A stretch of DNA of 64,000 nt, from assembly GCF_003595195.1 (NCBI RefSeq), contig NZ_CP032418.1, forward strand, positions 632,501 through 696,500, in the 5' to 3' direction. This document shows, in pieces, positions 26,182 to 34,833 of this stretch. Under the pieces are notes generated by a model that saw only the letters and a program-made list of their open reading frames with translations, was not told the origin of the DNA and searched no databases. Position 1 is the stretch's first letter. Each line of letters opens with the position of its first letter. The stretch comes from Paenisporosarcina cavernae. GTDB taxonomy: Bacteria; Bacillota; Bacilli; Bacillales_A; Planococcaceae. Both the position numbers and the translations under genes were made by a program.

Positions 26182-26403
26182 ATGCTAGTTCTAACCCGAA
26201 AAAAAGACGAGTCCATAATAATTGGAGATAACATCGAGTTGAAAATTCTTAACATAGAAGGTGAAAGCGTAAAAGTCGGGATAGTTGCGCCCTCAAGTAT
26301 TAAGATTTATCGATCCGAAATTTATCAGTCCATTACTGAACAAAATAGGGAAGTGCTTTCCGTTTCAAAAGATTTACTAGAAATAATAAAGAAAAAGAAA
26401 TAA
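26182..26403 (+). CDS. csrA: Translational regulator CsrA
   Basis: A 73-residue RNA-binding dimer that blocks ribosome access to mRNAs with GGA-containing hairpins. The N-terminus [16 protein letters not shown] and the [23 protein letters not shown] segment are diagnostic. In Bacillus its main target is hag, and each of the three hag leaders here has a matching site. SD GGGGG. Probably co-transcribed with fliW. Confidence 0.95.
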   Translation: MLVLTRKKDESIIIGDNIELKILNIEGESVKVGIVAPSSIKIYRSEIYQSITEQNREVLSVSKDLLEIIKKKK

Positions 26404-26409
26404 TAATGG

Positions 26410-26520
26410 TTAATATTTTATGAAAATATACGATAAACATATTGTAAGGTTCATAAGGGGCGGCCGACCCTAAGTAAACCTTTTACCCACATGGATGTGG
26501 AATAAAGTTCAAGGAGGAAT
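26410..26520 (+). promoter_or_regulatory. hag1 leader with possible SigD promoter
   Basis: A weak SigD-like pair, TTAA (26410) and ACGATAAA (26430-26437), lies upstream. The leader contains AGGG / CCCT pairing around GCGGCCGA (26456-26472) inside a looser GGTT / AACC pairing, then the CsrA hairpin and the SD. Evidence for the promoter is weak. Confidence 0.4.
26487..26500 (+). promoter_or_regulatory. CsrA-binding hairpin, hag1 leader
   Basis: CCACA-TGGA-TGTGG forms a 5-bp stem displaying GGA in the loop, matching the CsrA consensus ACANGGANGU. A second GGA cluster is the SD itself (AAGGAGG, 26511-26517), the arrangement by which CsrA represses hag in B. subtilis. Confidence 0.8.
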
Positions 26521-26526
26521 CTCAAC

Positions 26527-27339
26527 ATGAGAATTCAACATAATATTTCAGCATTAAACACACACCGTAATTTAGCAGCAAACAGTTCACAAGCTTCTAA
26601 AAACCTAGAAAAATTATCATCTGGTTTCCGTATTAACCGTGCTGGAGATGATGCAGCTGGACTTGCAATCTCGGAAAAAATGCGTGGACAGATTCGCGGT
26701 CTTGATATGGCAAATAAAAATGCACAAGATGGTATTTCTTTAATTCAAACTGCAGAAGGTGCTTTGAATGAAACTCATTCTATCCTTCAACGTATGCGTG
26801 AATTAGCAGTACAATCTTCGAATGATACTAATACAACTTCTGATCGTGCTGAGCTACAGAAAGAGTTAACTGCGTTAATCTCTGAAATTGATCGAATTTC
26901 TACTGACACTGAATTTAACACTCAAACATTACTTGATGGAAGTTTCTCAGGTAAATTAATTCACATTGGAGCTAATACTGGTCAAACTTTGTCAGTTAGT
27001 ATTGCAACAATGGGTGCATCTGCTATTGGTTTAAGTGCTGTTTCTATTAGCTCACAAGCAACAGCAGATAACGCTATTGGAAAGATTGATGCTGCACTAA
27101 GTAGCGTTTCTGCTCAACGTTCAAGTTTAGGAGCAATCCAAAACCGCTTAGAACACACTATCAATAACTTAGGTGCTACAAGTGAAAACTTGACTGCTGC
27201 TGAATCGCGTATTCGTGACGTAGATATGGCAAAAGAAATGATGTCATTTACGAAAAATAATATCTTAATGCAAGCAGCTCAATCAATGCTAGCGCAAGCA
27301 AACCAACAGCCTCAAGGTGTACTACAGTTACTTCAATAA
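26527..27339 (+). CDS. hag: Flagellin, copy 1
   Basis: A 270-residue filament protein. D0/D1 regions are canonical: N-terminus [16 protein letters not shown] with [31 protein letters not shown]-terminus [50 protein letters not shown]. The short central region (about 130-200) is the only part that differs clearly between the three copies. Ser/Thr density there gives potential O-glycosylation sites for the Maf enzymes encoded downstream (inference). The unit is exactly 870 bp from the next hag start. Confidence 0.97.
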   Translation: MRIQHNISALNTHRNLAANSSQASKNLEKLSSGFRINRAGDDAAGLAISEKMRGQIRGLDMANKNAQDGISLIQTAEGALNETHSILQRMRELAVQSSNDTNTTSDRAELQKELTALISEIDRISTDTEFNTQTLLDGSFSGKLIHIGANTGQTLSVSIATMGASAIGLSAVSISSQATADNAIGKIDAALSSVSAQRSSLGAIQNRLEHTINNLGATSENLTAAESRIRDVDMAKEMMSFTKNNILMQAAQSMLAQANQQPQGVLQLLQ

Positions 27340-27352
27340 TTAACAACTAATG

Positions 27353-27370
27353 TGTAACATGGATGTTACA
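27353..27370 (+). promoter_or_regulatory. CsrA-binding hairpin, hag2 leader
   Basis: TGTAACATGGATGTTACA is an almost perfect palindrome with GGA at its centre, a near-ideal CsrA site, 11 bp before the SD (AAGGAGG). Confidence 0.85.
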
Positions 27371-27396
27371 ACTAAAATTCAAGGAGGAATCTCAAA

Positions 27397-28209
27397 ATGA
27401 GAATTCAACATAATATTTCAGCATTAAACACACACCGTAACTTAGCAGCAAACAGTTCACAAGCTTCTAAAAATCTTGAAAAATTATCATCTGGTTTCCG
27501 TATTAACCGTGCAGGAGATGATGCAGCTGGACTTGCAATCTCCGAAAAAATGCGTGGACAGATTCGCGGTCTTGATATGGCGAACAAAAATGCACAAGAT
27601 GGTATTTCTTTAATTCAAACTGCAGAAGGTGCTTTGAATGAAACTCATTCAATCCTTCAACGTATGCGTGAATTAGCAGTACAATCGGCTAACGACACGA
27701 ATACAACTTCTGACAGAGCAGAGCTTCAAAAAGAAATTACGGCATTGGTTTCTGAAATTGATCGAATTTCAAATGATACAGAGTTCAATACGCAGTCTTT
27801 ATTAGACGGTACTTTCACTGGAAAGAGCATCCATATCGGAGCTAATACTGGACAAGTTTTAACGCTATCATTTGGCGCTATGAATGCTTCTGCGTTAAGC
27901 ATCAGTGCAGTTTCAGTTAGTACACAAGCAGATGCAGACGGTGCAATTTCATCAATTGATGCTGCAATTAGCCAAGTTTCTGCCGAGCGTTCAAGCATGG
28001 GAGCAATCCAAAACCGCTTAGAACACACTATCAATAACTTAGGTGCTACAAGTGAAAACTTGACTGCTGCTGAATCGCGTATTCGTGACGTAGATATGGC
28101 AAAAGAAATGATGTCATTTACGAAAAATAATATCTTAATGCAAGCAGCTCAATCAATGCTAGCGCAAGCAAACCAACAGCCTCAAGGTGTACTACAGTTA
28201 CTTCAATAA
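27397..28209 (+). CDS. hag: Flagellin, copy 2
   Basis: A 270-residue flagellin. From the GAGCAATCC segment near 28000 to the stop and through the following intergenic region it is nucleotide-identical to copy 1 as far as I can read. Its 5' third is nearly identical to copy 3. Only the central ~300 bp are its own. This is the pattern expected from recent duplication and gene conversion. CsrA hairpin and SD upstream are identical to those of copy 3. Confidence 0.97.
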   Translation: MRIQHNISALNTHRNLAANSSQASKNLEKLSSGFRINRAGDDAAGLAISEKMRGQIRGLDMANKNAQDGISLIQTAEGALNETHSILQRMRELAVQSANDTNTTSDRAELQKEITALVSEIDRISNDTEFNTQSLLDGTFTGKSIHIGANTGQVLTLSFGAMNASALSISAVSVSTQADADGAISSIDAAISQVSAERSSMGAIQNRLEHTINNLGATSENLTAAESRIRDVDMAKEMMSFTKNNILMQAAQSMLAQANQQPQGVLQLLQ

Positions 28210-28222
28210 TTAACAACTAATG

Positions 28223-28240
28223 TGTAACATGGATGTTACA
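28223..28240 (+). promoter_or_regulatory. CsrA-binding hairpin, hag3 leader
   Basis: Identical to the hag2 leader: TGTAACATGGATGTTACA, then SD AAGGAGG. Each flagellin gene thus carries its own copy of the control site. Confidence 0.85.
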
Positions 28241-28266
28241 ACTAAAATTCAAGGAGGAATCTCAAA

Positions 28267-29079
28267 ATGAGAATTCAACATAATATTTCAGCATTAAACA
28301 CACACCGTAATTTAGCAGCAAACAGTTCACAAGCTTCTAAAAATCTTGAAAAATTATCATCTGGTTTCCGTATTAACCGTGCAGGAGATGATGCAGCTGG
28401 ACTTGCAATCTCCGAAAAAATGCGTGGGCAGATTCGCGGTCTTGATATGGCGAACAAAAATGCACAAGATGGTGTTTCTTTAATTCAAACTGCAGAAGGC
28501 GCATTAAATGAAACTCATGCAATCCTTCAACGTATGAGAGAACTATCTGTTCAGTCTTCTAACGATACAAACACTTCATCAGATCGTGCAGAGCTTCAAA
28601 AAGAAATTGATGCTTTAAATAAAGAAGTTACAAGAATTGCTACTGATACTGAGTTCAATACACAGTCTCTATTAACTGGATCATTTAATGCAAAAGTTAT
28701 TCACATTGGTGCTAATACAGGACAAACATTATCAATCTCTATTTCGGCAATGGACGCTACGGCTCTTGGCTTAAATACAGTTGATATTGGTACTCAGTCT
28801 GGGGCAAATAGTGCAATTGCTTTAATCGACTCTGCAATTAAATCAGTATCTTCTCAACGTTCTGATTTAGGGGCAATTCAAAATCGTTTAGAACATACAA
28901 TTAATAACTTAGGAGCTACAAGTGAGAACTTAACAGCTGCTGAATCTCGTATTCGTGATGTGGACATGGCGAAAGAAATGATGTCCTTCACTAAAAACAA
29001 CATATTAATGCAGGCTGCTCAATCAATGCTAGCTCAAGCTAATCAGCAACCACAAGGTGTACTACAATTACTTCAATAG
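28267..29079 (+). CDS. hag: Flagellin, copy 3
   Basis: A 270-residue flagellin. The protein C-terminus is identical to copies 1 and 2 but encoded with many synonymous differences (from about 28500 onward), so this 3' part has not been homogenised with them. The central region includes a longer charged helix (KEIDALNKEVTRIATDTEF). It ends at a strong terminator that closes the hag cluster. Confidence 0.97.
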   Translation: MRIQHNISALNTHRNLAANSSQASKNLEKLSSGFRINRAGDDAAGLAISEKMRGQIRGLDMANKNAQDGVSLIQTAEGALNETHAILQRMRELSVQSSNDTNTSSDRAELQKEIDALNKEVTRIATDTEFNTQSLLTGSFNAKVIHIGANTGQTLSISISAMDATALGLNTVDIGTQSGANSAIALIDSAIKSVSSQRSDLGAIQNRLEHTINNLGATSENLTAAESRIRDVDMAKEMMSFTKNNILMQAAQSMLAQANQQPQGVLQLLQ

Positions 29080-29085
29080 TTACTT

Positions 29086-29118
29086 AAAGCCTTATCACAT
29101 AAGTGATAAGGCTTTTTT
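29086..29118 (+). terminator. Intrinsic terminator after the flagellin cluster
   Basis: Perfect stem AAAGCCTTATCAC / GTGATAAGGCTTT with an ATAA loop, followed by further T residues. Confidence 0.95.
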
Positions 29119-29201
29119 AAAAATGAGATTCTCAACGAATGTTTACACATTCTATATATGTGAGTATCATTAAACTGATAAATAAATTGGCAGGAGAAAC
29201 T

Positions 29202-30890
29202 ATGAATACCATACATACTGAAATTTCAAAAGAAGGTTCTATAATATATGTTTACAATCAAAACAACGAAAATTCTATAAGGTTAAACTCAAAAATATCT
29301 CCAAGACGAGAAATTCAAAAGTTCTTGAAGGATTTTAAAAAAGACAAGGTTTATTTTATCATTGGTATAGGAAACTCAGAGATTATTCGACAATTGTTAG
29401 AATTGAAATTAGATAATAATGTGGTTCTAGTTGAACCATTTGATGATATAAAAATAAATGAAGATTTAATGGATGATATTAGAAGTTCTAAACTGAGAAT
29501 ATTGACATTCGATGAATTTACTCCATTAAAAGTAAATGAAGTAATACGACATGGTATGGGACTAAAATATGAGATAATTTTCCATCCGAACTACGAAAAG
29601 ATCGATCCAGCTATTCTCAAGAATACTATGGATATTATTAAGAAAGGAGCAACCATAACACAAATAAATAAGAATACTGAACGTGCATTTAGAGAAGAAT
29701 GGATAACCGAACCAGTATTGAATTTGGGATATTTTGAAAAATCAATTGATATAAAAGAATACACAGAAAAGTTTAATAACAAGGATGCTATTATTGTGGC
29801 ATCTGGGCCATCGCTTAAAGAAAATATCGATTTTATTAAAGCTAATAAAGACTCAGCCTATATTTTTGCAACTGGTTCTGCTATAAATGGTTTAATTCAC
29901 CAAGGAATTTCTCCAGATTTTGTAACCATAATAGATGCAAGTAAAATAAATTATGATGCGCATTTCAAAAATTCTGCATATACAGGTGTAATTATATCAG
30001 CTGGAACTACAAATCACGAAATCCTAAAATTTCATAATGGACCACTATTTATGACCAATTTTATGGGAGATACAATTTCTTTTGAGAGTAGACCAGATTT
30101 AATAACAATACCTTCTGCACCTTCCGTTGCTATTTATACTCTCTTGATGACACATTTTATGGGGTTTCAAAATGTTTATCTTGTTGGTCAAGATTTAGCT
30201 TTATCGGATGGGAAATATTATGCGGAAGGTGTTAAGGAACACAAAGGTTCATTGAACCTAGGGCAAATAATAGAAGTGAAAGCTAATTCCGGAGAACAAA
30301 CTAAAACAACTCATGCTTTATCATCAATGTTAGAAAGCTTTAATAACGTAATGAGTATGTTGAATAAAACTGAAAAAACTCCTAACGTGTTCAATTTGTC
30401 GTTGCATGGAGCAAAAATTCTCCATGTCCCGTATAAGAATAAAAGTGAAATTTTCATTGAGAATAGTATAGATAAATCTTGGCTAGGAGATCTTACAAAA
30501 CCAAGTCTGAGTTATAGTAAATCAAATGAATACAAATGCTTAATTGAGAATAACAAAAATGAATTAGAAAATTATATAAAAAAACTAGAAAGATTTAACA
30601 AAAAAGCAATCAATCTAGTTGATTTAATTTCTTTATTAAAATTAGTAAAAAAGATGAGGCAAAACGAATTTATTGAAAAACATATACTTCCAAAAGTGTA
30701 TTCAGATACCCAGAAAATTAATAATATGTTTGAATTTGGATTTGAAGGAAATTTTGCCACTAATGAAGAACGGTTAGAAATGTTAGAAACATTAGATTCA
30801 TTTATTCGCTATGTTTATAAATATGTGAATGAAGTATCTGTGTCGAATAGATGGAAGCATTTAAGTGAGGAGAATAACGATGACCAATAA
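29202..30890 (+). CDS. Maf-type (MptE-like) flagellin glycosyltransferase
   Basis: A 562-residue protein of the motility associated factor family (PF01973-like core). The core motif IIVASGPSLKENIDFIK with FATGSAINGLIHQGISPDFVTIID (about 205-255) and VYLVGQDLALSDGKYY (about 325-345) is a nucleotide-sugar-binding fold related to sialyltransferases. An N-terminal domain and a long helical C-terminus complete the usual Maf length. Maf enzymes transfer nonulosonic acids to Ser/Thr of flagellin, and the legionaminic-acid genes lie 1.8 kb downstream. I chose ATG 29202 because AGGAGA precedes it. Confidence 0.85.
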   Translation: MNTIHTEISKEGSIIYVYNQNNENSIRLNSKISPRREIQKFLKDFKKDKVYFIIGIGNSEIIRQLLELKLDNNVVLVEPFDDIKINEDLMDDIRSSKLRILTFDEFTPLKVNEVIRHGMGLKYEIIFHPNYEKIDPAILKNTMDIIKKGATITQINKNTERAFREEWITEPVLNLGYFEKSIDIKEYTEKFNNKDAIIVASGPSLKENIDFIKANKDSAYIFATGSAINGLIHQGISPDFVTIIDASKINYDAHFKNSAYTGVIISAGTTNHEILKFHNGPLFMTNFMGDTISFESRPDLITIPSAPSVAIYTLLMTHFMGFQNVYLVGQDLALSDGKYYAEGVKEHKGSLNLGQIIEVKANSGEQTKTTHALSSMLESFNNVMSMLNKTEKTPNVFNLSLHGAKILHVPYKNKSEIFIENSIDKSWLGDLTKPSLSYSKSNEYKCLIENNKNELENYIKKLERFNKKAINLVDLISLLKLVKKMRQNEFIEKHILPKVYSDTQKINNMFEFGFEGNFATNEERLEMLETLDSFIRYVYKYVNEVSVSNRWKHLSEENNDDQ

Positions 30891-31221
30891 TGAGGAATTA
30901 TATAGTTCATTAAGTAATTATTTAGAAATATTACCATCTGGATGTGAAAAAATTGCACAGATGTTCCGAGAAGGTAATCAAGATATTGCATTTAAAAGCA
31001 TAAATGATTTTTCTGATGGTATTGAATGGTTTGTTACGATTACAAATCATCTAAATAAAAATGGCTACACTATTAATTTAGAGGAAGAGCAATTGAAAAT
31101 GCACTTGCAAGAAGTGAACATATGCTTAAATAACAACGATGAAGTGATGTTAGCGGATTTATTTGAATATGAACTAGCTCCATTTTTTGAAAACATCAAA
31201 ATAGAGCGTAAATTAAGTTAA
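30880..31221 (+). CDS. Small helical protein of unknown function between two Maf genes
   Basis: A 113-residue acidic protein, predicted largely helical, with no signal peptide or transmembrane segment. I do not recognise a family. Its start overlaps the upstream maf gene by 11 bp (SD GAGGAG), and the next maf-like gene begins 2 bp after its stop, so the three are translationally linked. Size, helicity and acidity resemble flagellar chaperones such as FliS/FliT, so a role as a chaperone or adaptor presenting flagellin to Maf is possible (inference). Confidence 0.7.
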   Translation: MTNNEELYSSLSNYLEILPSGCEKIAQMFREGNQDIAFKSINDFSDGIEWFVTITNHLNKNGYTINLEEEQLKMHLQEVNICLNNNDEVMLADLFEYELAPFFENIKIERKLS

Positions 31222-31223
31222 AA

Positions 31224-32501
31224 ATGAGTAACGATATTTTTTCGAAGAATCAGCTATACTTCAATGATGCTATAGAAGATATTGTATCGCACGATTTTAC
31301 TAATTCTCCCTTTATATTTGCCAACTCGAGGGAAGGAATAATAAACTGCCGATATTCTACACCCGAAAAAACTCTATTTATGCACTCTAATTATAACATG
31401 AATAACGAAGTTCAAACTTTTTCAAGAATGATTGAAATGGATAATACCCCGTTATTGATTGTTGGATTTTCATTGGGATACCACCTAACGAGTTTGTTAC
31501 AAGAATCATCAAGAGAAATTTTTATTTTAGAACCTAATATAGAACTATTCTCAAATGTAACACGGAAGGTGGATATTTCTTCATTTTTGCGAAAAGAAAA
31601 CCTCTTTTTTTTATTCCCTGGTTTTTCACAAAACATAAGTGAAGTTTTACAAAGAAAATTAAGAATAATAATACATGAACCTTCCATGAAAATTATTACG
31701 AACAAATCCTTAAAACAAACTATTGAGAATTTATATATGCAACAACTATCTTTCAATCGAAACAAAGAACTGATGAAAGAAAATTTTTTATACAATACCT
31801 CGTTAAATTTAGATAATTTAAGTAGTCACTGCATTCAAAGCGATAAAATAATTTTAGTTGCTTCTGGACCTACTTTAGATAGAAGATTAGAGTTGTTAAA
31901 AGAATTATCGTTGAGTTTTCCTATTTTCGCTGCTGGCTCTGCTCTAAGAATATTACTAAAAAACAATATTATTCCTTCACTCGTTTTCTTTAGTGATCCC
32001 CTAGAAATTGTTTCAAAACAAATTGAAGGAATTGAAACATCTAATTTGACTGGAGTATTTCTTTCTACTTCATCAAGTAAGACTCTAAAAATGTTTAAAG
32101 GGAAAAAGCTTATTGCATTTCAAAATGGATATCCAGACGCACAGGAATTAGCAAAAAAACATCAGAAAAAAATATATAATGTAGGTGGTTCAGTAGTCAC
32201 TTTGATGACGGACTATGCAATTTCGTTGGAACCAAAGAATATCCTATTTGCAGGGTTTAATTTCTCACTAGTCGATGGTGAACTATATACTAAGTCTACT
32301 AAAGAGGATGATATTATGATGGATTCCTCAGCTGATTTAAGGAAAATTCAGGATTATTTTGGTAGAGAAATTTTTTCTCCCAAGAATTTAGCGATTTATA
32401 AAGAATGGATTGAGAGAAGGATAGCTGAAGAAAAAGAAATTGATTTTCAAAATCTATGTCCTGAAGGTGCATATATACGTAATACTCAACTATATAAATA
32501 A
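31224..32501 (+). CDS. Second Maf/MptE-like glycosyltransferase
   Basis: A 425-residue paralogue of the upstream enzyme. The core is kept (IILVASGPTLDRRLELLKEL, FAAGSALRILLKNNIIPSLVFFSD, NILFAGFNFSLVDGELY), but the long helical C-terminus is missing. It may act on another acceptor or donor, or form a complex with the longer Maf. There is no SD before ATG 31224; only 2 bp separate it from the upstream stop, so translation probably relies on re-initiation. Strongly AT-rich. Confidence 0.75.
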   Translation: MSNDIFSKNQLYFNDAIEDIVSHDFTNSPFIFANSREGIINCRYSTPEKTLFMHSNYNMNNEVQTFSRMIEMDNTPLLIVGFSLGYHLTSLLQESSREIFILEPNIELFSNVTRKVDISSFLRKENLFFLFPGFSQNISEVLQRKLRIIIHEPSMKIITNKSLKQTIENLYMQQLSFNRNKELMKENFLYNTSLNLDNLSSHCIQSDKIILVASGPTLDRRLELLKELSLSFPIFAAGSALRILLKNNIIPSLVFFSDPLEIVSKQIEGIETSNLTGVFLSTSSSKTLKMFKGKKLIAFQNGYPDAQELAKKHQKKIYNVGGSVVTLMTDYAISLEPKNILFAGFNFSLVDGELYTKSTKEDDIMMDSSADLRKIQDYFGREIFSPKNLAIYKEWIERRIAEEKEIDFQNLCPEGAYIRNTQLYK

Positions 32502-32683
32502 CGTTTTGCTACACCGACAAATTTTCCAATGCGTTTTAAAAGAGTTTATAATATTTCAAAAAGTAAATTTATTTCGGTTTTGAATATGTGTCATCGCTGA
32601 AAAATAAGTCAAATTTCTGCACTATAACTGTCATGCTTACACTTAGTAAATTCTAAGTAAAGCTAAGAATAGGAGTTTTACAA
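32502..32683. other. Leader region of the legionaminic acid operon
   Basis: An AT-rich 182-bp gap. It contains a TATAAT at about 32549 without a good -35, and a small hairpin ACTTAG-TAAATT-CTAAGT (32641-32658) just before SD AGGAG. There is no T run at a hairpin, so no terminator for the maf genes is evident. Confidence 0.4.
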
Positions 32684-33682
32684 TTGAAAAAAATCCTCGT
32701 TACTGGAGCGGATGGTTTTATTGGCTCTCATTTAACAGAAAAATTAATTTTACAAGGATACGATGTACGGGCATTTGTATATTATAATTCGTTTAATTCT
32801 TGGGGATGGTTAGATCATACATCTGCAGATATTAAATCACACATCGATATATTTGCAGGGGATATTCGTGATCCTTTTGGAGTTAGAAATGCTATGGAAG
32901 GTTGTACACATGTATTGAATCTTGCTGCACTAATTGCAATCCCATATTCCTATCATTCTCCTGCTACTTATATCGATACTAACATTAGTGGTGCGTTGAA
33001 TGTCGTTCAAGCTGCCAGAGAATTAGGTTTGGAAAAAGTAGTACATACTTCCACAAGTGAGGTGTATGGAACAGCACAATATGTTCCTATTGACGAAAAT
33101 CATCCTTTGCAAGGCCAATCACCATATTCTGCTTCTAAAATAGGGGCAGATCAAATTGCACTTTCATATTTTCGGTCTTTTGACACTCCCGTATCAATAA
33201 TACGTCCATTTAATACCTATGGACCTCGTCAATCAGCCCGAGCTGTAATACCGACAATAATAAGTCAATTAGCAAGTGGCAAAACTAAAATTAAGTTAGG
33301 TGCAGTAAGTCCAACGAGAGATTTTAATTATGTAAATGACACAGTTAACGGATTTATATCGGTAATGGATTCACCTCAATCCATAGGCGAAGTTATTAAT
33401 ATAGGATCTAACTACGAAGTATCAATAGGTGAAACTGCAGAAATGATCGCCGATATTATGGGTATCAATCTAGAAATTGAAACGGATGAGCAACGAATTC
33501 GTCCAGGAAAAAGTGAAGTTGAGCGCTTGTGGGCTGAAAATAAAAAAGCAAAAGATTTATTAGGATGGGAACCTATGTATGCTAAAAAAGATGGTCTTAG
33601 AAAAGGACTTACAGAAACCATAGAGTGGTTCACTAATTCTAATAATCTAGCACAATACAAGGCAGATGTGTATAACATATGA
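32684..33682 (+). CDS. legB: NAD-dependent 4,6-dehydratase LegB
   Basis: A 332-residue extended SDR. First step of the legionaminic acid pathway: 4,6-dehydration of a nucleotide-linked GlcNAc. Rossmann motif VTGADGFIGSHL at residues 6-17, catalytic YSASK (preceded by STSEVYG) and RPFNTYGPRQ. The opening GYDVRAFVYYNSFNSWGWLD is typical of LegB-type enzymes rather than PseB. It starts with TTG (SD AGGAG at suitable spacing). It overlaps legC by 4 bp, beginning a tightly coupled seven-gene operon. Confidence 0.9.
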   Translation: MKKILVTGADGFIGSHLTEKLILQGYDVRAFVYYNSFNSWGWLDHTSADIKSHIDIFAGDIRDPFGVRNAMEGCTHVLNLAALIAIPYSYHSPATYIDTNISGALNVVQAARELGLEKVVHTSTSEVYGTAQYVPIDENHPLQGQSPYSASKIGADQIALSYFRSFDTPVSIIRPFNTYGPRQSARAVIPTIISQLASGKTKIKLGAVSPTRDFNYVNDTVNGFISVMDSPQSIGEVINIGSNYEVSIGETAEMIADIMGINLEIETDEQRIRPGKSEVERLWAENKKAKDLLGWEPMYAKKDGLRKGLTETIEWFTNSNNLAQYKADVYNI

Positions 33683-34833
33683 ATGACAAGTGGATGCAAT
33701 TTACACAGGACATAAAGGAATTATATAAGAAAGACTTTGTACCTTTACATGAACCAACGTTTAATGGAAATGAGATAAAATACGTTACAGAATGTATAGA
33801 ATCAGGATGGGTGTCTTCTGTAGGTGCATATGTCACCCGATTTGAACAAGATTTAGCCAATTTCGTTGGGGCAAAAAGAGCTGTGGCTGTCGTAAATGGT
33901 ACGGCTGCTTTACATATTGCTTTAAAAGTTGTGGGTGTAAAACCTAAAGATGAGGTTTTAATGCCATCTCTTACATTTATTGCCACTGCTAATGCAGCTT
34001 CTTATCTTGGAGCAGTTCCTCACTTTGTTGATGTATCGATGAAAACATTGGGGATGGATTCGGAAAAACTTCATTTATACTTAGAGCAAATTTCTGAATT
34101 CAGGAATGGAGAGTTATACAACAAACAAACAGGTTGTAGGATTGCTGCAATTGTACCCATGCATACTTTTGGACATCCAGCGGATATAAATGGAATACTT
34201 GAGATTTGTGATCGATATAATCTTCCTTTAGTAGAAGATGCAGCTGAATCACTGGGTTCTTATTATAATAAGAAGCATACTGGAAGTTTTGGTAAAATAA
34301 ATGCTTTTAGTTTTAATGGGAATAAAATCATCACAACTGGTGGTGGTGGAGCACTTGTAACAGATGATGAAGAATTAGCTGATTATGCAAAACACTTAAC
34401 TACTACTGCTAAAGTGCCACATAAATGGGAATATGAGCACGATAGCATAGGTTATAACTATAGAATGCCGAACATTAACGCAGCATTGGGGTGTGCTCAG
34501 TTAGAAAAAATGAACACTTTTATTCAACATAAAAGAGACTTAACAGAATTTTACAAGATTGCTCTTTCTGATTTTGCGGATTCAGAGTTGTTTACAGAAC
34601 CTGAGAACGCAAAAAGTAATTATTGGCTACAGACAATATTGTTAGATGGGAGTAAAAATCGAGACGAAATATTGCGATTTTTGAATGAAAATGGTGTTAT
34701 GAGCCGTCCTATTTGGAAGCCAATGCATCAGCTACCCATGTTTAAAGAATGTCCATCAATGGATTTAAATGTTACGGAACAATTAAATCGACGTTTAATT
34801 AACATTCCGAGTACTCCTGTAGAGGTGAAATGA
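33679..34833 (+). CDS. legC: LegC-type PLP aminotransferase
   Basis: A 384-residue DegT/DnrJ/EryC1-family aminotransferase, predicted to aminate the 4-keto group of the LegB product. The PLP-binding Lys lies in SFNGNKIITTGGGGA (about residue 217), with VEDAAESLGS upstream and the NYRMPNINAALGCAQLE segment downstream. The first ~25 residues, up to FVPLHEPTFNGNE, match LegC-family enzymes. Start ATG 33679 overlaps the legB stop by 4 bp. Confidence 0.9.
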   Translation: MNDKWMQFTQDIKELYKKDFVPLHEPTFNGNEIKYVTECIESGWVSSVGAYVTRFEQDLANFVGAKRAVAVVNGTAALHIALKVVGVKPKDEVLMPSLTFIATANAASYLGAVPHFVDVSMKTLGMDSEKLHLYLEQISEFRNGELYNKQTGCRIAAIVPMHTFGHPADINGILEICDRYNLPLVEDAAESLGSYYNKKHTGSFGKINAFSFNGNKIITTGGGGALVTDDEELADYAKHLTTTAKVPHKWEYEHDSIGYNYRMPNINAALGCAQLEKMNTFIQHKRDLTEFYKIALSDFADSELFTEPENAKSNYWLQTILLDGSKNRDEILRFLNENGVMSRPIWKPMHQLPMFKECPSMDLNVTEQLNRRLINIPSTPVEVK

